64,000 bases of DNA from Liriodendron chinense. Taxonomy: Eukaryota > Streptophyta > Magnoliopsida > Magnoliales > Magnoliaceae. The translations under genes were made by a program, and so were the position numbers. Each line of letters opens with the position of its first letter. Positions within the stretch are counted from its first letter, which is position 1. This document shows positions 43,817-54,053 of the stretch, piece by piece. The notes under the pieces were generated by a model, which was not told the DNA's origin, did no database searches, and saw only the letters and a program-made list of their open reading frames with translations. The stretch spans positions 6,881,966 to 6,945,965 of the forward strand of contig ML058433.1 of assembly GCA_003013855.2 (NCBI GenBank), given 5' to 3'.

Positions 43817-45373
43817 TGTTCACTTCCCCAAGTGTAGGGTTGCAATGTAGTAATAATTCGATAGAGACCGAGATCGTTCTTAGGGACTTGTATAGGAATT
43901 CACAAAATACTTCTAATGGTTTTCTAATTGAGATCTAACTAAACAGATTTTTGTAATTGAATATAGAGAAGTAGTTTTAAACTAAAAGTGATTATAATTA
44001 ATATAAAAGAGCACTAGGGGTACACAGATCCACTTATAGCAATCCTTGATGTATAATTTGTTGTGGTTTCACAATTACACAACTGGAATCAAAATTGAAT
44101 CCTATCTAGCCGAATGATAGAGTGGTTAATTCAGCAAAACAATCCAATTCATGTGTTGTTCATAGACATGATTCCCTCAATTCGAGTTAGGACTTAAGCA
44201 CACTCAATTGCATAAGTCAATCCTAGTTCCAATAGGTTAAGATCATAACCATAATAATCATCAAACCCTGTCACAAAGCTTAACTATATCATGATTTGAA
44301 ATTCATTCAAATCACATGCACAAGCAACACATAAATCGGACTTCTCAGGAAAAGATAGAACTTTGGTTTGAAGTTCCCACATGAAGAAACAAGTTCTAGA
44401 GCGTCTTGAATCCAATTACTCGGAGCGTATAGGTCTAGATCTCAGCAAAACAAGTGAGGATTAAGATAATTCTTCTAAACATCCATGAGTCATCATAAGA
44501 TTGAAGAAAACTAACTTAAACTTCATTCAAACTTAAGCAAACCAATGTTCAACGTTAAAATTCAATTCATAAAACCCTAAAACGAATCAAAGCATCTTAG
44601 ATGAACTACAAGCTTCACCTCTTAGCTAGAGCTAAGAGGTTTAGCCGATCATGTTATGAGAAAACATGAAAGCTAATAAAAACATGAAAACTAGAAAGAA
44701 AACTAGAAAGAGGGAGTTGTAGAACTTCAAATTCATCCGTCTCTGCCTCCCACCATGGTAGATCTCTTCTAGGATCACTTAAGAAGGATGCGGAGGTCTC
44801 CTTTTATAACACAAATCTGTCTTTCGCTTGAAATCTTCTGAAATTGCATAACTACTTACGCAGACAGGTCCAATTGATCGGAGATACCTCCGATTGATTA
44901 GACTGTGAACTCCAATTGATCTAAAGTCGACCGATTGATCGTAAAAGAGTCCAGAAAGTTGCTATTTTCTGCCATGTATTTCGATTGATCGGATACCTCT
45001 TTCAGATTGATCGAAAATATGTTCAGAGAAATCTAGTATTTCTAGTATGTTCAATTGATGGTCCGATGGATCGGACTTCCATTGAAAACTCCTCCGATTG
45101 ATCGGACACCTATCGTCGATCCATCGGAACTACTGATTTCTTCATTTTCTTCTGTTTTCTCTTCGGATCTTCTTTGCTTGATTTCTTTCTCTCATTCTTC
45201 CTTTCCTTGACTCTTCAATGTCCCTTTACAGTGTCCTTTAATGCCCAAATGGTGAGGCTTCTCTCTTATTCCTACAATCACAAAACCATGCATTAGATAG
45301 GACTTCAAACGTATAAATCGTACATAGTTAGTGATGAAATGGGGTTAGAACATACACATTTAAGAGCTCAACA
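43817..45373 (-). repeat. Athila LTR variant with CGATTGATCG-type array
   Basis: 1,557 bp from TGTTCACTTCCCC to GAGCTCAACA, minus orientation, inserted in the gag of the chromovirus-like element. It retains the conserved stem-loop (44618-44639) and the TATA region (near 44808). Where other copies have GACCGGTC repeats, this one has CCGATTGATCGG-type repeats (44870-45130). Confidence 0.88.
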
Positions 45374-46525
45374 TACCCCTCAACCAGCATTTTGCTAGTC
45401 CCGAGCAAAATATGCGTGAAACTAATCCAACTCTCCAAAACTCAACTCTTCTTCGGAAACTATGTTTCTATACATTTCAAGACATGTAAGTACAAAAATC
45501 AGCAAAACTGAGTGATAGAAGTTGAGACCTTGAACTTTAAAAAACATAACAAGTGTTCATATGGAATTCCCGCTGATTGATTGATAAATAGAAGGATCCA
45601 AACAAATTTAAGCTAATGTGCATAGTGAATGTTCATCTCATGAATTTTCGGGATTATCTTCTTCATAGATCAACTAAATTAGGGATCTAAGGTGTACAGA
45701 TTAACAACAAGCCTATAACAGGAATTTACCTTGCCATCATTCCGACGACTTTCACACTACTTCCCATTTCCAGCTTTGGTTACGGGTAGACCATCCCCCG
45801 GTTGGTAATAGGTATCCCTTTTCGGCATTTTCACCATATTCTCAATCATACCCATATTTTCTTTTCTTCTTTCCTTTTCATATACATTAGATAAGATTTT
45901 TAGAAATTCATATCTTTCGTTATTTTCCCATGGACAAGGATGGACAAAGTACCCTGGCTTGGTTCCTCAACACCTTAAATTTAAACCTAGCCAATCCACA
46001 AATCTACATAATCCTTTCAAAACATGAGAATCATGTAAAGTGAACTAGGTGTATAAGTGTTCAGATTTTCTATCAATCATAAAAATAGGGGAATTCACAT
46101 ATAAAACTATTATCTTAGAGATTGTTCAAGATATTCAACGTCACTCACTTCGTATCTCTTTTTCTTATGCTTACACCATCCCAAATGCATAGAAACAAAG
46201 TTTTCCAAAGGAGTTTTGAATTTTCAGAAAATTTTGAAAAATTTTCTTCATATATTGCTCGAAATGTTACAAAACACTAGATTCATCCTAGTGATTCCAC
46301 ACCCCCAACCAAATCTTGCATTGTCCTCAATGTAACTTATATGCAATGAGTAAAACATGAGAGTGATGATAAAAATAAAGGGAGTGAGGAATGATAGTAC
46401 CTGAGAGAGTAAAAAGCTGGAATTCTACCTCCTTCTAACAAAACTATTGAAAAACAAATAACAAAAAGTACGAAATCCTAATCCTAAACTATTTATACCT
46501 CCATCAGACTAGGAGATCAAATATC

Positions 46526-46939
46526 CTAATACACAAGATTGGTCAGAGATATGGACATACCTTCTAAGGAAAAGTTCTTAAAGAACGACTTTAAATGCTG
46601 ACCATTTGCTTTAAAGATGTTGTCATTCCTTGGATTCATCAACTCGACAATCCTATATGGATAAATAGTTTTTACAATGAAAGGACCGGTCCATCGAGAC
46701 CTCATTTTTTTTAAATAAATGTAACCGAGAATTATACATAAGGACCTTTTGATTAATCGTGAAATTCTTACGAAGGATGTTCTTGTCATGGAATATACCT
46801 TCCTCTTGTCCTTGTAAATTCTCGCATTCTCGTAAGCCTCGTTCTGGAGTTCTGCAAGTTCATTCAATTGAAGTTTGCATAACGAACTTGCTTTGTCAGA
46901 ATCAAAATTTATTTTCTTTATCGCCTTGACGGTTTTCAC
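46526..46939 (-). pseudogene. Athila pol C-terminus remnant
   Basis: The 137-codon frame reads ..KINFDSDKASSLCKLQLNELAE.., MRSRWTGPFIVKTIYPYRIVELMNP and FKANGQHLKSFF, matching the last part of the intact Athila polyprotein (about 52510-52870). A frameshifted middle (about 46730-46800) separates the two matching parts. It is a relic cut at its N-terminal side by the inversion junction. Confidence 0.85.
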
Positions 46940-47587
46940 AAATTTCTGAAATTAGTATCTATTTAGGATTTTTTTTAGAGTTTTAGAACTAACTTAGTTT
47001 ATTTATTTGATTTTTTTCTTTTCAGGGATTTCTAGGAAGCTGAAGAAGATACAAGAGTTTCAAGTGCGAATCAGGTTCTATCTTTCTAAACCTTACTCTT
47101 CTCCTTCTCCTATTCATTCCTATTCATCTCTTGTAGAGTGGGTGGGGATTCCTTTTGGATCTCTAAAAGGTCGTGCTTTTTGCCACCTGGATTCCTATTG
47201 GTCAGCTCAGCCGCCTTGGATCACCTTGTGCTCAGAGATTTCTTTTCTCATCTCTACTCCTCTTTCTCCTTTTTCTGCACTTTTTCTCAAAAGATTCAAA
47301 GAGTGGGTGGGGTGTTCTCTGAACCTCTATTGACCAGGAGAAATCGGTCTCTATCTTTGTTTCTGGCCTAGCCATTGCAAGACACCTTGTGCTTCGGTCT
47401 TAGAGAAGAGTAAAGAAAAAGAAGGAAGAATTCTTTTTCCTTTTTGTTTCTTATTTTTGGTTTCGCATGCCACATTGGGCTCGGGATTCCAATAACCGAC
47501 TCATAAGTGAAGGGGGGGATAGTAGAAGGCATTGATAGAGAGCCACGTGTTAGGAGACATCTAGATTCTCCAATTTTATCTGAAAGT
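46940..47587 (+). other. Partial Athila leader
   Basis: Non-coding, T-rich then C/T-rich sequence before gag. It shares phrases with the leader of the minus-strand Athila at 6152-6421 (ACTAACTTAGTTT; TCAGGTTCTATC; TTCTAA). A TTTTTTTCTTTTCAG|GG near 47015-47027 looks like a splice acceptor, as Athila-type leaders may be spliced, but this is unproven. Confidence 0.65.
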
Positions 47588-50500
47588 ATGGCTGCAAATC
47601 AACCTAACCCGGTTCAAAATCAAACTGAAACAGGGGAGAATGTGGTTGAGAATGTTCCCCGACCTAGGACTTTACGTGATTTCTTGCAACCTGCAAGAAC
47701 GAGCACTCCCTCATTCATAGTATTTCCACTAAATGCAGGGAACGTGGATTTGAAACCGGGAGTGATCAATCTTCTCCCTAAATTCCATGGTCTAGACAGT
47801 GAAAGTGCCTATCAACACCTTAGAGAGTTTGATGAAGTAATCACCACCATGCACGTTGCAAATGTGACTGAAGATGTAGTAAGACTTAAATTCTTCCCTT
47901 TCACTCTTAAGGATAAAGCCAAGGGTTGGCTTTATGCATTGAGGCCAAGATCAATTGGGTCATGGAATGATATGCACAGAGAATTTATAAAAAAATTCTT
48001 CCTTACTCACAAAACGAACATGCTTAAGCGCCTTATCATGAACTTTGCCCAAAAGGAGGATGAAACCTTTTCCCAATGTTGGGAGAGATTCAAGGACCTA
48101 TTAAACGCATGCCCACATCATGGCTATGAAATTTGGCGGATTATAAGTTTTTTCTATGAAGGACTGATTCCATCCATGCGCCAATTTATAGAGATGATGT
48201 GTAATGGGGAGTTCATGAATAAGGAAGGTGATGAAGCATGGAATTATCTGGAAGAATTGGCTGAAAGTGCACAATCTTGGGACACATCTAAACCAACAAA
48301 TTCCAAGACTGGCCAACAAAAAGAAAAGGGAGGAATGTATGTCTTATCAGAAGAAGATAGCATAAGTGCACGGTTGGCTAGCCTTACAAGAAAGGTCGAA
48401 GCCATGGAATTAAGGAAAGGAGAAACAATCAACTCCACTGAGGTTGAAACTGTTTGTAGAATTTGTGCTGGAAATCAACATGCTACACCAGATTGTCCCA
48501 CAATTTCAGCAGTCCAAGGCATCTTACAAGAACAAACAAATGCCATAAACAGTTATCAACAGCAATATGGTGCTCCAAAATCAAACACGTATAATCCTAA
48601 TTGGAAGAACCATCCCAACTTCAGTTGGAGGAATGGACCCACTGCAAATGCAAACAACACTCCAAAAGTATCACTAGAAGAGATGTTGGGTGCACTCGTA
48701 TCGGTCCAGAATGAGTATAACAAGACAAATTCTCTAAAAATAGATGGGTTCATGCAAGAGCAATTGAAATTCAATCAAAATTCAAATCAAGCCATTAATG
48801 AATTGAAAACATCTCTGGCTAGAGTTGAAGCTCACCTTAGTGGTAGAGAGAAGGGCACACTTCCTGCTCAACCTCTTCCTAATCCAAGGACCCAGTATGA
48901 GATACAAGATGCAAGCTCATCCTCCCACCATACGGAACATGTCCAGGCTATCACCACTTTGAGAAGTGGGAAAGAAATTGACAAATCTAATCCGGTGAAG
49001 GCCCCAAAGCCTAAGGATCCGGAAATTCCCAAAGAGGATGATAGCCCAGACAATATTCCACAAGAGAAAGAACCGGAAAGGCAATACAAGCCGGTTGCCC
49101 CATTTCCACAAAGGTTGATTTCACCAAAACCTTTAGATAAAAATCTGGAGATTCTGGAAATTTTCAAGCAGGTGAAGATCAACATCCCGCTGTTGGATGC
49201 AATAAAACAAATACCATCTTATGCCAAATTTCTAAAGGAATTGTGTACAGTCAAAAGGAAACACAATGTCCACAACAAAGTTCTTTTGGCTGAGAATTTG
49301 AGCGCCATCATCAAACAAGAGGTGCCCCAAAAATACAAGGATCTAGGTAGTCCAACCATCTCATGCATCATAGGAGACTACCAGATCAAACAAGCCCTAC
49401 TCGACTTGGGGGCAAGTGTGAATCTCATTCCATATTCGGTCTACGAACAACTTGGGTTAGGTGAATTGAAACCCACCAAAACCACACTTCAACTTGCTGA
49501 TAGATCCATTCGGATACCGAGAGGAATGATAGAGGATGTTCTAGTCCAAGTTGATAAATTCTATTACCCAGTAGATTTTATTGTCTTGGACACACATCCT
49601 GTGATAGGCACCGGTGCTCAAATTCCCGTCATTCTTGGACGACCGTTTCTAGCTACTTCAAATGCCATTATCAATTGTAGAAACGGACTTGTACAAATGT
49701 CCTTTGGAAATATGACCCTTGAGCTTAACATATTTGATTTATGCAAACAACCACGTGAGGTTGATGATGATGTCCACGAGTTAAACATGATTGAATCATT
49801 CGTGGAGGATACAATCCCCTTGTCACTATTTTCCGACCCTTTGGAGGCATGTGTGGCCCATCTTCATAAGATGAATGATGACACAACACAAGAGATGGAT
49901 GCCATTCTAGATGTGATGCTGGTGCTTGAGAATAAAAGATGGAGGGCCCCAATTGAACCTTTGCCTGTAAATGAGAACAAGGCCCTCCCATCCAACATCA
50001 AGGCACCAAAACTCGACCTAAAACCATTGCCAAGTGAGCTAAAGTATGTTTATTTAGGTCGAGATGAGACATATCCAGTGGTGATGTCTTCCCACTTGGA
50101 TGAGGAACAAGAGAGTAGGCTAATAGCCACTCTATTAGAGCACAAGAGTGCCATTGGATGGTCAATTGCGGATCTCAAAGGCACAGACCCACTGATTTGC
50201 ACTCACCGCATACACCTTGAGGAAAATGCAAAGACATCCCGGCAACCACAAAGGCGACTAAATCCAAACATGAAGGATGTGGTTAAGGCCGAAGTGGTGA
50301 AACTATTGGATGTAGGTATCATTTACCCAATATCTGATAGCCAATGGGTGAGCCCAACCCAAGTGGTGCCTAAGAAATCCGGAATAACCATCGTAGCCAA
50401 TGCCAATAACGAACTTGTGCCAACTAGAGTCACTACTGGTTGGAGAATGTGCATTGACTACAGGAAGCTAAACACTGTCACGAGGAAAGACCACTTCCCC

Positions 50501-52915
50501 CTATCATTTGTTGATCAGATTTTAGAACGGTTGGCGGGTCATTCCCACTTTTGCTTCCTTGATGGCTATTCAGGGTACAACCAAATAGAAATTGCCCGTG
50601 AAGACCAAGACAAGACTACATTCACATGTCCATTCGTCACTTTCGCCTATCGACGGATGCCGTTTGGACTATGTAATGCCCCTGCCACCTTTCAGCGTTG
50701 TATGATGAGCATCTTTTCTGACATGGTGGGGACCATTCTCGAAGTCTTCATGGATGATTTTTCCGTATTCGGTTGTAGCTTTGATGAGTGCCTTGAGCAC
50801 TTGAAATCTGTGCTAAAAAGATGTGAAGAGAAGAACCTAGTGCTCAATTGGGAAAAGTGTCACTTCATGGTTCAAAAGGGAATTGTACTTGGTCACATCG
50901 TTTCACAAAATGGAATTGAGGTGGACAAAGAAAAAATTGATCTTATCTCTACCCTTCCACCACCCAAAAGCATACGAGATGTGCGGTCCTTTTTAGGACA
51001 CGCAGGATTTTACAGAAGGTTCATAAAGGATTTCAGTTCACTCTCTCGCCCTTTATGTAACCTACTTCAAAAGGAAAATTCATTCGAGTGGAATGAAGAA
51101 TGTCAAAAGGCCTTTACCACCCTTAAAGGTATGTTGACATGTGCCCCAATAATGCAACCACCTGATTGGAGCCTTCCTTTTGAAATTATGTGCGATGCTA
51201 GCGACTATGCTATTGGGGCTGTGTTAGGCCAAAGAAAAGATAAAAAGCCATGTGTCATCTACTATGCAAGTAGAACCCTAAACTCAGCCCAGGCAAACTA
51301 CACCACTACTGAAAAGGAACTTTTAGCCGTAGTTTTTGCCTTGGAGAAGTTTAGATCCTACTTGATTGGATCCAAGATCATTGTATTCACTGACCATGCC
51401 GCGCTTAAGTATCTTCTCTCTAAGAAGGATGCTAAACCATGGTTATTAAGATGGATCCTCCTACTCCAAGAATTCGACTTAGAAATACGTGATAAGAAAG
51501 GAGTAGAGAATGTAGTAGCTGACCACCTCTCTCGACTTGTCCTCACTGATTCCCCTGAAACGACTGTAATCAATGACATGTTCCCTGATGAACAACTTTT
51601 TGCTGTTTCCCAATTGCCATGGTATGCGGACATTGCTAATTATCTTGCTACAGGTACAATTCCTACATATTGGAAAAAGCAAGATAAGGATAGATTCTTC
51701 ACGAAGGTGCGGAAATTTCTATGGGACGACCCATACTTATTCAAGTACTGTCCCGATCAAATCATAAGGAGATGTGTCCCAGATGATGAGCAACAAAGTA
51801 TCATCTCCTTCTGTCATTCTCAAGCATGTGGTGGTCACTTTTCGGCCAAAAAGACCACAGCGAAAATTCTGCAATGTGGGTTTTATTGGCCCACCATGTT
51901 CAAAGACACATATGAGTTTTGCAAAGTATGTGAACCTTGTCAGAAACTAGGAGGAATCTCTCGTAGAAATATGATGCCACTCAATCCCATCTTAATTATC
52001 GAAATTTTTTATTGTTGGGGCATCGATTTCATGGGCCCATTCCCATCTTCTTTTGGAAATTTATACATCTTACTTGCCGTTGATTATGTTTCCAAATGGG
52101 TCGAGGCCATTCCTTGCCGGAATAATGACCATAAAACGGTCATTCGATTTTTAAAAGAAAATATTCTTTCCCGGTTTGGAACGCCTCGAGTCATCATAAG
52201 TGATGGAGGGTCTCACTTTTGCAATCGCCCTTTTGCAGCCCTAATGAAGAAATATGACGTTACACACAAAGTGAGCACCCCCTATCACCCACAAACTAGT
52301 GGACAAGCTGAGATATCCAATAGGGAGATTAAACACATTTTAGAGAAAACGGTGAATCCCGATCGCAAGGATTGGTCACTTCGACTTACCGATGCGCTTT
52401 GGGCTTACCGTACTGCCTTTAAAACCCCTATTGGAATGTCTCCCTATAGACTTGTCTATGGGAAGGCTTGTCACTTGCCTGTGGAGTTGGAACATAAGGT
52501 TTATTGGGCTATTAAGACAATGAATTTCAATTCTGACAAGGCAAGCTCGCTATGCAAACTTCAATTAAATGAACTTGCAGAAATCCGGAATGAAGCTTAT
52601 GAGAATGCGAGAATTTACAAGGACAAGACGAAGATATTCCATGATAAGAATATTCTTCGCAAGACATTCACGATCAATCAAAAAGTCCTCATGTATAATT
52701 CTCACTTACATCTATTTCCGGGAAAATTGAGATCTCGATGGACCGGTCCCTACATTGTGCAAACTATTTATCCGTATGGGACTGTCGAGCTATTGAATCC
52801 AAGGAACGGCAATATTTTTAAGGCAAATGGGCAGCGATTAAAGCCGTTCTTTGAAAATTTTCCTTCAGAAGGTATGTCCATACCCCTGAATGATCCTGTG
52901 TATCGGGATGATTGA
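47588..52915 (+). CDS. Athila gag-pol polyprotein, uninterrupted
   Basis: Single frame, open from 47507 (1,802 codons); the start at 47588 (MAANQPN, residue 28 of that frame) is preferred because the second Athila gag in the window starts at the same point. Using numbering from 47507: gag core about 65-290, CCHC zinc knuckle CRICAGNQHATPDC at 317-330, aspartic protease with DLGASVNLIP (Asp 633), RT with FMDDFSVFG (Asp 1083-1084), RNase H with CDASDYAIGAVLG (Asp 1230), integrase zinc finger (HSQACGGHFS..CKVCEPC) and DD35E core (Asp 1507, Asp 1566, Glu 1602), then a C-terminal RSRWTGP..FKANGQRLK tail without a chromodomain. The order RT-RNase H-integrase and the DLGA and FMDDFSV motifs mark Ty3/gypsy Athila. 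An unusual Val replaces the usual Gly in the RT segment CPF(V)TFAYRRMPFG. The frame is intact but the copy cannot be mobile by itself without a 5' LTR. Confidence 0.95.
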   Translation: MAANQPNPVQNQTETGENVVENVPRPRTLRDFLQPARTSTPSFIVFPLNAGNVDLKPGVINLLPKFHGLDSESAYQHLREFDEVITTMHVANVTEDVVRLKFFPFTLKDKAKGWLYALRPRSIGSWNDMHREFIKKFFLTHKTNMLKRLIMNFAQKEDETFSQCWERFKDLLNACPHHGYEIWRIISFFYEGLIPSMRQFIEMMCNGEFMNKEGDEAWNYLEELAESAQSWDTSKPTNSKTGQQKEKGGMYVLSEEDSISARLASLTRKVEAMELRKGETINSTEVETVCRICAGNQHATPDCPTISAVQGILQEQTNAINSYQQQYGAPKSNTYNPNWKNHPNFSWRNGPTANANNTPKVSLEEMLGALVSVQNEYNKTNSLKIDGFMQEQLKFNQNSNQAINELKTSLARVEAHLSGREKGTLPAQPLPNPRTQYEIQDASSSSHHTEHVQAITTLRSGKEIDKSNPVKAPKPKDPEIPKEDDSPDNIPQEKEPERQYKPVAPFPQRLISPKPLDKNLEILEIFKQVKINIPLLDAIKQIPSYAKFLKELCTVKRKHNVHNKVLLAENLSAIIKQEVPQKYKDLGSPTISCIIGDYQIKQALLDLGASVNLIPYSVYEQLGLGELKPTKTTLQLADRSIRIPRGMIEDVLVQVDKFYYPVDFIVLDTHPVIGTGAQIPVILGRPFLATSNAIINCRNGLVQMSFGNMTLELNIFDLCKQPREVDDDVHELNMIESFVEDTIPLSLFSDPLEACVAHLHKMNDDTTQEMDAILDVMLVLENKRWRAPIEPLPVNENKALPSNIKAPKLDLKPLPSELKYVYLGRDETYPVVMSSHLDEEQESRLIATLLEHKSAIGWSIADLKGTDPLICTHRIHLEENAKTSRQPQRRLNPNMKDVVKAEVVKLLDVGIIYPISDSQWVSPTQVVPKKSGITIVANANNELVPTRVTTGWRMCIDYRKLNTVTRKDHFPLSFVDQILERLAGHSHFCFLDGYSGYNQIEIAREDQDKTTFTCPFVTFAYRRMPFGLCNAPATFQRCMMSIFSDMVGTILEVFMDDFSVFGCSFDECLEHLKSVLKRCEEKNLVLNWEKCHFMVQKGIVLGHIVSQNGIEVDKEKIDLISTLPPPKSIRDVRSFLGHAGFYRRFIKDFSSLSRPLCNLLQKENSFEWNEECQKAFTTLKGMLTCAPIMQPPDWSLPFEIMCDASDYAIGAVLGQRKDKKPCVIYYASRTLNSAQANYTTTEKELLAVVFALEKFRSYLIGSKIIVFTDHAALKYLLSKKDAKPWLLRWILLLQEFDLEIRDKKGVENVVADHLSRLVLTDSPETTVINDMFPDEQLFAVSQLPWYADIANYLATGTIPTYWKKQDKDRFFTKVRKFLWDDPYLFKYCPDQIIRRCVPDDEQQSIISFCHSQACGGHFSAKKTTAKILQCGFYWPTMFKDTYEFCKVCEPCQKLGGISRRNMMPLNPILIIEIFYCWGIDFMGPFPSSFGNLYILLAVDYVSKWVEAIPCRNNDHKTVIRFLKENILSRFGTPRVIISDGGSHFCNRPFAALMKKYDVTHKVSTPYHPQTSGQAEISNREIKHILEKTVNPDRKDWSLRLTDALWAYRTAFKTPIGMSPYRLVYGKACHLPVELEHKVYWAIKTMNFNSDKASSLCKLQLNELAEIRNEAYENARIYKDKTKIFHDKNILRKTFTINQKVLMYNSHLHLFPGKLRSRWTGPYIVQTIYPYGTVELLNPRNGNIFKANGQRLKPFFENFPSEGMSIPLNDPVYRDD

Positions 52916-54053
52916 TCTCCTAGTCTGATGGAGGTATAGAGTAGTTAAGATTAGGATTTTGCTGCTTTTGTTTTCGTTTTCATAGGTTTGTTAGAAGGAG
53001 GAAGATTTCCAATGTTCACTCTCTCAGGTAATATCATTCCTCACTCCCTGTTATTTTCAAATTGCTCTCATGTTTTGCTCATTGCGAATCTTTTACATTG
53101 AGGACAATGCAAGATTTGGTTGGGGGGTGTAGGACTGCTTGGATGAATCCAGCACTTTGCAACATCTCAAGCAATTATGTGAAAATTTTTCGATTTTTTT
53201 CAAAAATTCGAAACTCTTTTGGAAAACATTGGTTCTATGCATTCCAGATGATATGAGCATAAGAGGAAGAGATATGAAGTGAATAGGGCTGGATGTCTGG
53301 AATCTCTCATTGCATAATGGTTTTATATGTGAACTCCCCTATTTTTGTGATTGATAGAAAATCTGAACACTTTTACACCTAGTTCACATTACACGATTTT
53401 CATGAGTTGAAGGGATTATGTGATTTATGGATTAGCTAGACTTTGAATTAAGGTATTGAGAAATCAGGCCGGGGTACTTTGTCCATCCTTGTCCATGGGA
53501 AAATAATGAAAGATATGGATTTTTAAAAATCCTATCTAATTTAAAAAGAAAAAGGAAAAGGAAGGATGAAATTGGGAATGTGGAAAAACGGTGGAAAATT
53601 TCGATTAGGGCTACCTACTACCAACCGGGGGATGGTCTACCCGTAACCAAAGCCGGAAATGGGACGTAGTGTGAAAGTCGTCGGAAGGACGGTAAGGCAA
53701 ATTCCTGTCATTGGCTTGATGTGGCTCTATGTACCTTGAGTTCAATAGTCTAGTTGATCTATGAAGAAGATAATCCTAGAAACTCATGGAATGAATTTTC
53801 ACTACCCACACTAGGATGAATTTGTTCAAGTCCCTCTATTTATCAACCAATCAGTGGGAATCTCATATGAATGCCTATTATGCCTTGAGGATTTACGGTT
53901 CCAACCTTTGACGCCTAATCTTTCTGAATCTTACACTTATGAACCTTGGAATGTATAGAAGGATGGTTTCTGAAAGAGAGTTGAGTTTTTGAAGAATGAG
54001 ATTAGCTTCACGCATGTTTTGCTCGGGACTAGCAAAATGCTGGTTGGGGGGTG
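52916..54053 (+). other. Athila 3' untranslated internal region
   Basis: 1.1 kb with no envelope-like or other significant ORF. It contains GGAGGTATAGAGTAGTTAAG, ATTGAGGACAATGCAAGATT and TGCTGGTTGGGGGGTG (the presumed polypurine tract) just before the LTR; these landmarks are shared with the plus-strand copy at 8800-9914 and, inverted, with 45374-46525. Confidence 0.8.

Larger units (their letters stand above)
43817..46939 (-). mobile_element. 3' end fragment of a minus-strand Athila element
   Basis: Read on the minus strand: C-terminus of pol (46939-46526), about 1.15 kb of 3' untranslated sequence, TGCTGGTTGAGGGGTA tract and the 3' LTR (45373-43817). Everything upstream is missing: at about 46940 the sequence switches to the plus-strand leader of another Athila copy. 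The LTR has a different palindrome array from the other copies, so it represents another subfamily. Confidence 0.85.

Noticed and set aside
49725..49991. Antisense frames within the Athila polyprotein (also 48101-49185 and 51358-51682)
   Set aside because: They are shadows of the conserved gag-pol reading frame on the opposite strand.
52916..54053. Envelope-like ORF expected after pol in some Athila elements
   Set aside because: No long open frame exists in this 1.1-kb stretch; only short frames (up to 79 aa) without membrane or envelope features.
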